This document shows, one piece after another, positions 25,450-34,141 of a stretch of DNA of 64,000 bases (within the stretch, counting starts at the first letter, position 1; each line of letters begins with the position of its first letter). The DNA is taken from assembly GCA_963678555.2 (NCBI GenBank), contig CAXXJA010000003.1, positions 248,001 to 312,000 of the forward strand. The letters are read 5' to 3'. Both the position numbers and the translations under genes were made by a program. This DNA is from SABI01 sp963678555 (GTDB lineage: Bacteria; Spirochaetota; Spirochaetia; Sphaerochaetales; Sphaerochaetaceae). The notes under the pieces are model-generated. The model made no database searches and was not told the origin of the DNA. It saw only the letters and a list, made by a program, of their open reading frames with translations.

Positions 25450-27324
25450 ATGAAGAAGCGCGGAATCTTCTCTCTGGTCCTGCTGCTCGTCATCAGTAAT
25501 CTGAATGCAGCAGAAGCGATCGCCGATCTCGGTACAGCCTTTGAGCTGGTCATTGCCGATACAATCTCATCTGATGCACAGACAAACAGTTCGTCATCCG
25601 TATCAGTCATCTCACAAGAACAGATCGAAGCCTATCATGCTCAAACAACCGCAGAACTGGTGGGAAAAGCCATCGGCGTATCGTTCAACTCGTACGGTTC
25701 ACTGGGAGCTGTGCAGAACGTCGTGATCAGAGGAGCGACCTCCTCAAAGAACCTGATCTACCTTGACGGAGTCCCTCTCGCCTCTGCCCATGACGGCTCG
25801 TTCGACCTCTCAGCCATACCGGTGAACATCATAGAGCGCATCGAGATCATCAAGAGCGGGCCCGGAAACCTGGGAAGAACCAACGCAATAGGCGGAATGG
25901 TCAATATCATCACAAAAAAGGGAGTGAAATCACAGACCCCGTTCTCAGTGTCCTTTGAAAACGGATCCTTCATCCCGTCGCTCTCCTCGGAAGGTCCCCT
26001 CTCGATCCTGGACAGTCAGAAACTCGATATAGCCTATACACACGACGGGATCGTAGCGACTGCCGGTGGCCAGATCGCGCAGAACGCGTATACCTATGAT
26101 AACGGCTCAGCAACAGAGGTTCGTGATAACGCACAACTGTATGAAGGACATGGAAGTTTCAAGGTGGACTCACGGGTGAGTGACAGCCTTGCCGTTCAGT
26201 CACGGAATCTGTTCAGCTACCGGGATATGGGAGTACCCGGAGGACTCGGGTGGGGACTCACCGCTGAGGATAACCAGAAGAGTCTTCTCGCAGGGACACA
26301 CAACTCCTTCACCCTGGCATCTCCGGTATCCGTGATCAGTGAACTGAAGGCTGACATAGACTACACCTACGGAAGGACCTTCTTCCACGATGCGGATTAT
26401 CAGGACAGCACACACAACACCCACAAAGGCCTGGTACAGCTCTCCGGTGTATGGAACCTCCCAGAGCGCTACACGCTCACCACAGGGGCACTCTACTCTC
26501 TTGATTCCGTTGACAGCACCGATGTGGGAAAAAACAACAGGCAGACAGTGTCAGGGTACGCACATGCAGGTATATACTCTAGCGATGGACGGCTCAGCAT
26601 CTTCCCGAGCCTCAATATCGCCTACCTCAGTGACCTGGCCACCCTCTCTCCCAATGCATCACTCGGTGCCCTGTATACCATCAACGCAGATGCTGAAGTA
26701 CGAGCGACTGTCAGTTATGCCGAGAGGACACCCACCTTCAGTGAGCTCTACTGGCCATTCATGAGCAATCCCGACCTCGAAACCGAAAAAGGGTGGAACG
26801 GAGATGCCGGAGTGACGATCAACGGGAAACGCGTTTCGTATGAGGGAACACTGTTCGCACGTGATATCACCAATGCGATTACTTACGACCCGAATAACAA
26901 CTGGCTACCGGGAAATATAGCCCACTCGTTCTACTATGGCACCGAGCAGAGCTTAAGCGTATCCATCTCTGAAAATATCTCTGCTCAGATATCCTACCAG
27001 TACAACAGAAGTTTCGACCTCTCTGGCGACCTGACACTCCAGGATGATGTTGAGGTGACTCATGTGAGGAAACACACGGCAAAAGGAGGCCTCTTCCTCT
27101 CTCGACAGAAGTATGACCTCACTCTCAGCGGTGAATACCTCGGTGGAACCAGCACTCTCAGTGAAGCGCTCCTCATCAACGTGAGCGGTACATACCGAGT
27201 CCATGATACGCTGTCACTCTATGCAGCCGTTGATAACCTTCTGAACACCTCCTACGAACTGACAGGCGGAGGCTACCCGATGCCGGGTGTGAAGGTACGG
27301 CTCGGAGGGAATGTGAGGCTGTAG
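25450..27324 (+). CDS. btuB: TonB-dependent outer-membrane receptor, probable vitamin B12 receptor
   Basis: A 624-residue outer-membrane beta barrel. A signal peptide (MKKRGIFSLVLLLVISNLNA) is followed by a TonB-box-like FELVIADTIS (about 31-40) and a plug domain (about 48-150: SVSVISQEQIEAYHAQTTAEL, VVIRGATSSKNLIYLDGVPL, IERIEIIKSGPG, NAIGGMVNIITKK). The remainder alternates like a 22-strand barrel. The B12 riboswitch directly upstream is the main reason for assigning cobalamin. GGAGG precedes the ATG. The last residue is Leu (GGNVRL), not the usual terminal Phe. Confidence 0.88.
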   Translation: MKKRGIFSLVLLLVISNLNAAEAIADLGTAFELVIADTISSDAQTNSSSSVSVISQEQIEAYHAQTTAELVGKAIGVSFNSYGSLGAVQNVVIRGATSSKNLIYLDGVPLASAHDGSFDLSAIPVNIIERIEIIKSGPGNLGRTNAIGGMVNIITKKGVKSQTPFSVSFENGSFIPSLSSEGPLSILDSQKLDIAYTHDGIVATAGGQIAQNAYTYDNGSATEVRDNAQLYEGHGSFKVDSRVSDSLAVQSRNLFSYRDMGVPGGLGWGLTAEDNQKSLLAGTHNSFTLASPVSVISELKADIDYTYGRTFFHDADYQDSTHNTHKGLVQLSGVWNLPERYTLTTGALYSLDSVDSTDVGKNNRQTVSGYAHAGIYSSDGRLSIFPSLNIAYLSDLATLSPNASLGALYTINADAEVRATVSYAERTPTFSELYWPFMSNPDLETEKGWNGDAGVTINGKRVSYEGTLFARDITNAITYDPNNNWLPGNIAHSFYYGTEQSLSVSISENISAQISYQYNRSFDLSGDLTLQDDVEVTHVRKHTAKGGLFLSRQKYDLTLSGEYLGGTSTLSEALLINVSGTYRVHDTLSLYAAVDNLLNTSYELTGGGYPMPGVKVRLGGNVRL

Positions 27325-27326
27325 TG

Positions 27327-27743
27327 ATGGATCATACTACCCTCGCTTCTCTGATGCATACAGGAGGGGCCATCATGTGGCCTCTCTACATGCTCCTTGT
27401 CACCATGATCGTCATCATCATAGAACGGATCGTGACTATCATAGGGGTATCAAGGGAACAGCAGGTGGTGTCAAAGGAGCGGTTGGAACGGCCCCTTTCG
27501 ATTCTCGACCTGATAGCGATGATAGCTCCTGTAACGGGCTTTCTGGGTACCGTCACAGGTATGATCAATGCCTTCAAGGCGGTGGCTGATGCTGCTTCTG
27601 TACAGCTCCAGACGGTTGCTTCAGGCCTCTATGAAGCGCTGTTCACCACTGCCTTCGGCCTGATCATATCGCTTATTGCCACGGTAGCAGGTTTCTTCCT
27701 GGAGTATGCCATCGAATCAGTATGCGAAAAAGAAAAGAGCTAG
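27327..27743 (+). CDS. exbB: ExbB/TolQ-like proton channel subunit
   Basis: A short (138-residue) MotA/TolQ/ExbB protein with three transmembrane segments: IMWPLYMLLVTMIVIIIERI near the N-terminus, then the pair around LIAMIAPVTGFLGTVTGMINAF and ALFTTAFGLIISLIATVAGFF. TVTGMI and TTAFGLIISL are the family signature in helices 2 and 3. With ExbD it converts proton flow into motion of TonB. The start is the ATG at 27327 or the overlapping GTG at 27324, which abuts the btuB stop. Confidence 0.92.
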   Translation: MDHTTLASLMHTGGAIMWPLYMLLVTMIVIIIERIVTIIGVSREQQVVSKERLERPLSILDLIAMIAPVTGFLGTVTGMINAFKAVADAASVQLQTVASGLYEALFTTAFGLIISLIATVAGFFLEYAIESVCEKEKS

Positions 27744-28075
27744 CTCAACCGAGCGACATCGCCTTTCTCCTCATAATCTTCTTCCTCCTTCTGGCCGGAA
27801 TAGGTGCTTCCCGTGCAATCCCTTTCAAGGTTGAATCCAGCACGGGCGGAGAGGACACTACCAAAAAAACACTCTCTGTAACCCTGAGAGAGGATGGCAG
27901 CGTGACGACCTCCACTGGAGTGCAAGAGATTGAGCAGCTCGCAGCAGAACTTGACTCGGCTACCCGCCTCACACTTCTGGTCGAAGGACAGACCCGGTGG
28001 CAGCAGGTCGTACATACCCTTTCTCTCCTTTCACAGAGCCCCGTTGCATCTATGACTCTCGAGGAGGTACCATGA
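27722..28075 (+). CDS. exbD: ExbD/TolR-like protein, first copy
   Basis: A 117-residue protein with one N-terminal transmembrane helix (SDIAFLLIIFFLLLAGIG) that carries the conserved aspartate at the membrane entry (SDIAFLL), needed for proton translocation in ExbD/TolR. A periplasmic domain follows. The gene overlaps exbB by 22 bases. It differs clearly in sequence from the next gene, so the two may form a heteromer. Confidence 0.9.
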   Translation: MRKRKELAQPSDIAFLLIIFFLLLAGIGASRAIPFKVESSTGGEDTTKKTLSVTLREDGSVTTSTGVQEIEQLAAELDSATRLTLLVEGQTRWQQVVHTLSLLSQSPVASMTLEEVP

Positions 28076-28422
28076 GAAGGAAACGGACTCCTCCTGCCTC
28101 TGCTCTCACTGATATCGCTTTTCTCCTCCTCCTGTTCTTCCTCATTCTCGCGGTGACAACACGCCAGATGCCGGCGGACATCTCACTGCCTCACACCGCC
28201 TCAGCACAGAAAGCAGAGGAATCATCACCGACATTGACGGTGAGCGCTCAGGGCGAGCTGTTTCTCGAACAGCAGGCCATCACGATCCGGGACATTCCTT
28301 TCAGTGAGACCTACAAGCTGATAGCAGACAGAGATACCCTTTTCACCGACATCGCTCCGGTACTCGAGCATCTGAGGAGTCTCAATGTCGAGGTACTTGA
28401 ATGTATAGTGGAGGAGCAATGA
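28072..28422 (+). CDS. exbD: ExbD/TolR-like protein, second copy
   Basis: A 116-residue protein. LTDIAFLLLLFFLILAVTT contains the membrane aspartate, and the periplasmic part has LTVSAQGELFLEQQAI, typical of ExbD. ATG at 28072 overlaps the previous stop (ATGA) and has GAGGAGGT upstream. Longer upstream frames overlap the first exbD and are rejected. Tandem divergent ExbD genes are common in operons with a dedicated receptor. Confidence 0.92.
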   Translation: MRRKRTPPASALTDIAFLLLLFFLILAVTTRQMPADISLPHTASAQKAEESSPTLTVSAQGELFLEQQAITIRDIPFSETYKLIADRDTLFTDIAPVLEHLRSLNVEVLECIVEEQ

Positions 28423-29108
28423 GATCCCACAGTAAGGCCCTGATAGCAGTTCTGACGACACTCTGTATGATAGCCATCCTCTTTATACCCATCCACTTCG
28501 CAGAGCGGGAACGTACGGTTCAACCGGCATCGGTCAAGATACGACTGACTCCTCCGTCACCTGAGCGGACGTCTGTCATCCGGGAAGAGGAGGTGCCGGA
28601 GGAACCGCAGGAGGCGCCTCACGAACAGAAAGCTCAGGCATCTGTCACAGAAGACCTTGAGGAGATGCCCGATCTTCTCAGCCTGAGTGACACAGTGGGT
28701 GAACTGATGCCCCGTATAGAGCGACCACACAAGACCTCTGTGCAGCGCCCTATGCCGGCACCGGATCAGAGCTCTTTTGTCGATACAAAACAGGAACGCA
28801 CTGCAATGCACTACCATTCCCTCGAGGAAGTCACCACTGCCCCCGGCTTCGACCGTGCCATTCTTGCCTCCCGGATAGTCTATCCTGACCTGGCCAGGCG
28901 TCAGGGAAAGGAGGGCCTCGTCATGCTGAGGCTCTTCATCTCCTCCCGCGGAGAAGTCGAAAAGATCATCGTGGAACAGGACCCGGGGTACGGGTTTGCC
29001 GAGGCCGCACTTCGGGCCTTCCAGGAAATCACGGGAACACCGGCCATGAAGAATGGAGAGGCAGTCGCAGTGACCCTGCTGTACCCGGTACGATTCACCC
29101 TGTCCTGA
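28419..29108 (+). CDS. tonB: TonB energy-transducing protein
   Basis: A 229-residue protein with a single N-terminal helix (ALIAVLTTLCMIAILFIPIHF), a Pro/Glu-rich periplasmic linker (PEEPQEAPHEQ) and a C-terminal TonB domain (about 140-229). That domain contains IVYPDLARRQGKEGLVMLRLFIS and ends in LLYPVRFTLS, matching the YPxxAR...GxVxLxF signature. It spans the periplasm to contact the receptor TonB box. ATG overlaps the exbD stop with GAGGAG upstream. It is the last gene of the riboswitch operon. Confidence 0.93.
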   Translation: MRSHSKALIAVLTTLCMIAILFIPIHFAERERTVQPASVKIRLTPPSPERTSVIREEEVPEEPQEAPHEQKAQASVTEDLEEMPDLLSLSDTVGELMPRIERPHKTSVQRPMPAPDQSSFVDTKQERTAMHYHSLEEVTTAPGFDRAILASRIVYPDLARRQGKEGLVMLRLFISSRGEVEKIIVEQDPGYGFAEAALRAFQEITGTPAMKNGEAVAVTLLYPVRFTLS

Positions 29109-29127
29109 AGAGGCTCGGCAGGAGTGA

Positions 29128-29883
29128 TCAGAACGCAGCTGTCAGTTCATGCATCTTCTCTCTGAGAGCCGAAGCAATGGCCTCCGGCCCTTCAGGAGCG
29201 GCTGATGTAATCAGTCGCACGAAGGCAGAGCCCACCACAACGGCATCGACATGGGGAGCCAGCAGAGCAGCCTGATGACCGCTGCTGATACCGAAACCGC
29301 CGAGTACTTTCGATGAACCTCTGACCCGTTCGATGAAGGAGAGCACCGCCTCATCAAGATGAGTCTGCTCTCCGGTGATCCCTGCTCTCAACGCCGCGTA
29401 GATATATGGTCTGTGCTCTTCTGTCATCTTCCCGATACGCTCTTCACTCATCGAGGGGGCGGCTACGATGACCGAGGTGATACCGTACCGTTCACAGGCA
29501 TCATTGAGACCCTCGTCAGCGTCAAAGGGAAGATCGGGGATAATGAGCCCGTCTGCTCCTGCTTCTGCCGCCGCCGCCACGAACGAATCGACACCGACCC
29601 GATAGGCGAGATTCGCATAGGTCATGACGAACAGAGGCACCTGCGGATACAGATCTTTGAGAGCTCTGATCGCCTTCAATCCGTCGGCTACACGGTAGCC
29701 TCTGGAGAGAACATCGGAACATGCCTTCTGGATGGCAGGGCCGTCTGCAGAGGGATCACTGAAGGGAAGCTGGATCTCCAGATAGGCGGCTCTACCCTCC
29801 ACAAGCCCCTTCGCCGCAGCGAACATCCCCTCATCACTCGGGTACCCCGCGATGAGGTGACTCATGATTCTCACCTTATGCAT
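29128..29883 (-). CDS. trpA: Tryptophan synthase alpha chain
   Basis: Cleaves indole-3-glycerol phosphate to indole and glyceraldehyde-3-phosphate and passes indole to TrpB. It is 251 residues, a TIM barrel. The catalytic glutamate is in YLEIQLPFSDPSADGPAIQ (about 35-53), IIPDLPFDADEG carries the catalytic aspartate, and GFGISSG the phosphate loop. The start at 29883 has GGAGGAG upstream and overlaps trpB by eight bases. It ends the trp operon, convergent with tonB. Confidence 0.97.
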   Translation of the reverse strand: MHKVRIMSHLIAGYPSDEGMFAAAKGLVEGRAAYLEIQLPFSDPSADGPAIQKACSDVLSRGYRVADGLKAIRALKDLYPQVPLFVMTYANLAYRVGVDSFVAAAAEAGADGLIIPDLPFDADEGLNDACERYGITSVIVAAPSMSEERIGKMTEEHRPYIYAALRAGITGEQTHLDEAVLSFIERVRGSSKVLGGFGISSGHQAALLAPHVDAVVVGSAFVRLITSAAPEGPEAIASALREKMHELTAAF

Positions 29884-31114
29884 CGGTCTCCTCCAGTCGC
29901 TTCAATTCGTCGAGGAGAAAACTCCTCCATTCTTCCCGTCTCAGTGCTGCGGAGGTGATGAACAAATCCTTTTCACCACGACCCGACATATTGATGACGG
30001 TCCTTCCCTTCAGACGCTTCTGCTGAGCGAGTCTGATGGTAACAGCAGCCGCATGTGCACTCTCCAGGGCAAAAAGCACGCCCTCATGCTCCGCAAAGAA
30101 CTTCAATGCATCGAGAGCCTCCCGGTCACCGGCACGGGTGAACGCTATCCTTCCTCTCTCTCCGAGAGCTGCGAGCTGCGGTCCGATCCCGGGATAATCG
30201 AGTCCAGCCGAGATCGAGTGGGTATTCAGCACCTGACCATCCTCATCGACAAGGAACCTGCTCTTGTATCCCTGGATGATGGCGTCACTGGAGCCTTCAA
30301 GGCTCATCCTCACCGCATGCTCACCCGCTCCCGTGCCTCTTCCACCGGCTTCAACACCGACCAGGCGCACCGTTTCGTCCTCCAGGAACGGGGAGAAGAA
30401 TCCGATGGCGTTCGAGCCCCCGCCGACACAGGCTATCAGCGTATCGGGTGTGAACCCCAGCTCAGCTGTCTGTTCTCTCGTCTCCCTACCGATGACCGAC
30501 TGGAAGGTACGCACGATATCGGGATAGGGGGAAGGACCCAGGGCGCTGCCGAGTACGTAGTGTGTATCACCGAAAGAGCCTGCCCAGTCCCTGAGAGCCT
30601 CGTTCACAGCATCCTTGAGAGTCTTTGAACCGCTCTCGACCCGCACGACCTCAGCCCCGTACAGCTCCATGCCTGCTACATTCGGCTGCTGACGGTCAGC
30701 ATCGACACTTCCCATATAGACGACACACCTCATACCCAGGTGGGCACAGGCGGCGGCGGTCGCGATACCGTGCTGACCGGCTCCGGTCTCGGCAATCACT
30801 CGTGTCTTACCCATCCGTTTTGCCAGCAGCACCTGACCCAGAGCATTGTTGATCTTATGTGCGCCGGTATGTGCATAGCCTTCAAGCTTGATATAGATCT
30901 CCGTATCAAGGAGACGGGAGACATTCTCTGCTTTCATGAGGGGTGTAGGACGCCCTACGTACTGATGCTGAGCCCGCCTGAGTTCCTCTGTGAACGCGGG
31001 GTCCCCCATAGCCTCAGTGAACGCCTGTTCCAGCTCCTCAAGCGGCTGATAGAGAATCTCTGCGACGTACCGGCCGCCGAACCGGTCGAAATATCCTTTC
31101 CTGTCAACGTTCAC
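29876..31114 (-). CDS. trpB: Tryptophan synthase beta chain
   Basis: PLP enzyme condensing indole with serine. It has about 412 residues. The PLP lysine lies in GAHKINNALGQVLLAKRMG, the phosphate-binding loop is CVGGGSNAIG, and AETGAGQHG is conserved. I prefer the GTG at 31114 because it overlaps the trpCF stop as GTGA and has AGGAG eight bases upstream; a GTG at 31123 in the same frame is too close to that site. It is the TrpB1 type expected with TrpA. Confidence 0.96.
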   Translation of the reverse strand: MNVDRKGYFDRFGGRYVAEILYQPLEELEQAFTEAMGDPAFTEELRRAQHQYVGRPTPLMKAENVSRLLDTEIYIKLEGYAHTGAHKINNALGQVLLAKRMGKTRVIAETGAGQHGIATAAACAHLGMRCVVYMGSVDADRQQPNVAGMELYGAEVVRVESGSKTLKDAVNEALRDWAGSFGDTHYVLGSALGPSPYPDIVRTFQSVIGRETREQTAELGFTPDTLIACVGGGSNAIGFFSPFLEDETVRLVGVEAGGRGTGAGEHAVRMSLEGSSDAIIQGYKSRFLVDEDGQVLNTHSISAGLDYPGIGPQLAALGERGRIAFTRAGDREALDALKFFAEHEGVLFALESAHAAAVTIRLAQQKRLKGRTVINMSGRGEKDLFITSAALRREEWRSFLLDELKRLEETDA

Positions 31115-32556
31115 CTTCCACACTCCTGCATAAACTTCTTCACTTTCTCACCGTCCTTCCTTCCCGGGTACAGTTCCAGAGAGGAGGATGCATCCACCAG
31201 CGCTACATCGTAGCGTCCCAGTACCTGCCTGATATTATCAGGGGACAACCCTCCTGCCAACCACAGAGGTCCCTCCTCTGCCAGTGGAGCAAGAAGCGCC
31301 TCGCTCACCTGCACTCCTGTCCCTCCGGCCACTCCGTTGAGATAACTGTCAACGAGAACGCGAGGTTCTCCCGACTTCATCATGGACAGAACCGACGCCA
31401 CTGAATCCGCATCCTTCAATCTCACAGCATGATACCCGACCGGCAGAGAAGAATCACTACGTTTCACCCCATGATACTGCAATCCATCGAAGACTCCTTC
31501 CCTGTAGAGTCTCTCAGCAAGAGCGAACCCCCTCCCCTCTGCCCCGGTCACCACCGCTATGAACAGCGGCTTCTCCTGTCCGGGCAAGGCTTCAATCGTT
31601 CTTCGTATGGCCCGGGCAGCATCCTCACTCACCTCCCGTGCACTCTCTGCGCACACGGCACCGAGCAGATCAGCCCCTTCCCGTATCGCAGCCTCTGCAT
31701 CAGAGGTCCCGGTAAGCCCGCAGATCTTGACGAGCGGGCGGTGAGAGGGCATCCTCCTGGCGATACGTTTCCAGAACGATCCCTGAAGGGCATCACCCCC
31801 GCCTGCAGCGGCAGTAACAAAACTGTGTGCAAGGGAGAGGTCCCGGGAGACGGCCTCTCCGATCAGGACTCCGCGGTAGCCCAGTGATCGGGCATAGGTA
31901 CACATTCCCGGATGATGGACTCCCGACTCATAGACCGCCTCGCAGGAAAGCGCATCGAACAGCTGCGCAGGCTTCAGAGGATCGATCCGGAAGGTACTGA
32001 GATCTCTACTGTTCACTCCCGCAATCTTGGAAGGACAGCGTATACTGTTCAATTTTTGAACATCCTCCTCATCACGGACTTCTATGAGCGGAACGATCCC
32101 GTATTGTTCACAGGCATCGGCGCACTCCTGCAATGTGCGGGTATCGAGAACGGCACAGATAAGAAGTACCGCGTCTGCTCCAGCCCGGTATGAAACCTCA
32201 ATCTCATCGACATGCTGAATGAAGTCCTTTCTGAGCAGTGCAACATCATCAACAGCTTCTCCCACCGCGATCAGGTCATCAAGACTCCCGCCGAAGTGAT
32301 CACGCTCGGTCAGGATCGATATCTGTCCGGCACCCGAAGACCGGTAAGCCTGAGCCTGCGCGACAGGGTCCAGTGCTGCATTGATGACCCCTTTTGAGGG
32401 GGAAGAGCGCTTTACCTCAAGGATCGCTCCTGGAGAGGAAAGAAAGGGGACGACAGGGCGAAGCCTGCGAGGCGGGATCGGGGAACCGAAGGAGGCGGTC
32501 AGATTCCTGTATTCCTGTTCTCTCCTGAGGCAGATTCTCTTCAGGATATCATCCAT
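31111..32556 (-). CDS. trpCF: Indole-3-glycerol-phosphate synthase / phosphoribosylanthranilate isomerase fusion
   Basis: A bifunctional protein of 481 residues catalysing two consecutive steps. The N-terminal TrpC barrel (about 1-260) has ILEVKRSSPSKG, LLRKDFI and GVNSRDL. The C-terminal TrpF barrel (about 270-481) starts LVKICGLT, with LLGAVCAESAREV and ends ALVDASSSLE. The fusion order is the one known from E. coli. It overlaps trpGD by eight bases with GGAG upstream, so translation is coupled. Confidence 0.96.
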   Translation of the reverse strand: MDDILKRICLRREQEYRNLTASFGSPIPPRRLRPVVPFLSSPGAILEVKRSSPSKGVINAALDPVAQAQAYRSSGAGQISILTERDHFGGSLDDLIAVGEAVDDVALLRKDFIQHVDEIEVSYRAGADAVLLICAVLDTRTLQECADACEQYGIVPLIEVRDEEDVQKLNSIRCPSKIAGVNSRDLSTFRIDPLKPAQLFDALSCEAVYESGVHHPGMCTYARSLGYRGVLIGEAVSRDLSLAHSFVTAAAGGGDALQGSFWKRIARRMPSHRPLVKICGLTGTSDAEAAIREGADLLGAVCAESAREVSEDAARAIRRTIEALPGQEKPLFIAVVTGAEGRGFALAERLYREGVFDGLQYHGVKRSDSSLPVGYHAVRLKDADSVASVLSMMKSGEPRVLVDSYLNGVAGGTGVQVSEALLAPLAEEGPLWLAGGLSPDNIRQVLGRYDVALVDASSSLELYPGRKDGEKVKKFMQECGR

Positions 32557-34141
32557 TGGTAAGCTCCCGCATCTGCTCGATCTTTGCCATCACGCTTCCG
32601 TCCAGAAGATGTGTCCGTGCAATCTCATACCCCACGCTGATCGATACGGCCCTGCCCCACACGTACAGGGCCGCCCCGGCATTGAGAGCGACTGCCGCTA
32701 TCAGTCCTTCCCTGCCGTTGCCGGCCAGCAGTTCCAGAGCCATCTTTGCATTATGTGCAGCATCTCCGCCGTTGAGAGCTTCAGCCTCTGCGGGATCGAT
32801 GTCAAGGAAGGAGGGATCGAATATGTCCCGCTTCATCGTACCATCGGGAGAGATCGTCACGAGGTCATTGACAGCGAAGGGGGACAGTTCATCGAAACCG
32901 TCCCGGGAATGGACACTCATCACGTGCGATACACCGAGCAGATGCGCGGCACGTGCGACAGGTTCGAGAAGATCGTCTGAGTAGACCCCGATGAGCTGAT
33001 GAGAAGCCCCCACAGGATTCGACAGAGGACCTACAAGGTTCATGATCGTCTTCACCCCCATGATGCCCCGTACCGGAGCCGCGTGGCGCATTGCAGAGTG
33101 ATATATCGGTGCGTAGAGGAATCCGAAGCCGATCTTCCTGATGATGTCAGCTGTCACCTCAGGCGCACCCTGGATATTGAATCCGAGAGCTTCATAGAAA
33201 TCAGCAGACCCTGCGAGAGAAGAGACTGCACGGTTGCCGTGTTTGGCAACCGTGAGACCGCAAGCCGCTGCGGTGAGGGCCGCGAGAGAACTGATATTGA
33301 ACGAGCCCTTTCCGTCTCCTCCTGTTCCCACGATATCGATCACATCACACTCCAGAGGGATCTGTCTCTTCTTCTTCCCAAGAACAGCCGCGCAGCCGGC
33401 GATCTCTTCAGCTGAAGGCCCCTTTGCGGCAAGAGCGGTGAGCATGGAAGCCATCTGACGCTCATCGAGTTCACCATCGGTCAGATCCTCCATAAACAGC
33501 TTCGCGGTCTCGAAGGACATGGACTTTCTTTCGAGGATATCCGAGAGTGTCTTTTTGAAGGGGAAGGTTTCGAGTCGGTAGGAGAGAAATGCTCTGAAGA
33601 CCTTTTCTCCATCACGGGAAGCGATGGATTCCGGATGGAACTGAACCCCTTCCACCTGATATTCTGGATGTCTGAGCCCCATGATTTCGCCGTCCGCAGC
33701 CCGTGCGGTGACAATGAGCCTGCCTTCGATGCTCTCTTCACTCACTGCAAGGGAGTGATACCGGGTGAAGGTCCCCTTCGACCCGATTGTGCGGAACACT
33801 CCTTTTGCATCGAGATCCATCTCTTCAACGACTCCGTGTTTGATATTCCTTGCCTGCGTGATCTCACAACCGAAGGCGTACCCGATGGCCTGATGGCCGA
33901 GACACACACCGAGAACCGGAACCATAGGTGCATAGTGGCGTATCGCTTCGATACTTATTCCCGCATCTTCAGGACGTCCCGGACCCGGGGAGATAATCAG
34001 GTGTGAGATGTCAAGGGCATCGAGCTCTTCGATGGTGATCTCATCGTTACGGATAACTCTCACTTCCTCGCTCGTCTGCATGGAAACGACCTGAAAAACG
34101 TTATAGGTGAATGAATCATAGTTATCGATTATGACGATCAT
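32549..34141 (-). CDS. trpGD: Anthranilate synthase glutaminase / anthranilate phosphoribosyltransferase fusion
   Basis: A bifunctional protein of 530 residues. The TrpG part (about 1-190) has the oxyanion loop SPGPGRPEDAG, the nucleophile in GVCLGHQAIG (C80) and the catalytic His-Glu in QFHPES. The TrpD part (about 200-530) has VGTGGDGKGSFNIS and KHGNRAVSS for PRPP binding. The start at 34141 is chosen because GGAGGTGCGGT precedes it and it overlaps the trpE stop (ATGA); earlier codons lie inside trpE. Confidence 0.96.
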   Translation of the reverse strand: MIVIIDNYDSFTYNVFQVVSMQTSEEVRVIRNDEITIEELDALDISHLIISPGPGRPEDAGISIEAIRHYAPMVPVLGVCLGHQAIGYAFGCEITQARNIKHGVVEEMDLDAKGVFRTIGSKGTFTRYHSLAVSEESIEGRLIVTARAADGEIMGLRHPEYQVEGVQFHPESIASRDGEKVFRAFLSYRLETFPFKKTLSDILERKSMSFETAKLFMEDLTDGELDERQMASMLTALAAKGPSAEEIAGCAAVLGKKKRQIPLECDVIDIVGTGGDGKGSFNISSLAALTAAACGLTVAKHGNRAVSSLAGSADFYEALGFNIQGAPEVTADIIRKIGFGFLYAPIYHSAMRHAAPVRGIMGVKTIMNLVGPLSNPVGASHQLIGVYSDDLLEPVARAAHLLGVSHVMSVHSRDGFDELSPFAVNDLVTISPDGTMKRDIFDPSFLDIDPAEAEALNGGDAAHNAKMALELLAGNGREGLIAAVALNAGAALYVWGRAVSISVGYEIARTHLLDGSVMAKIEQMRELTNG

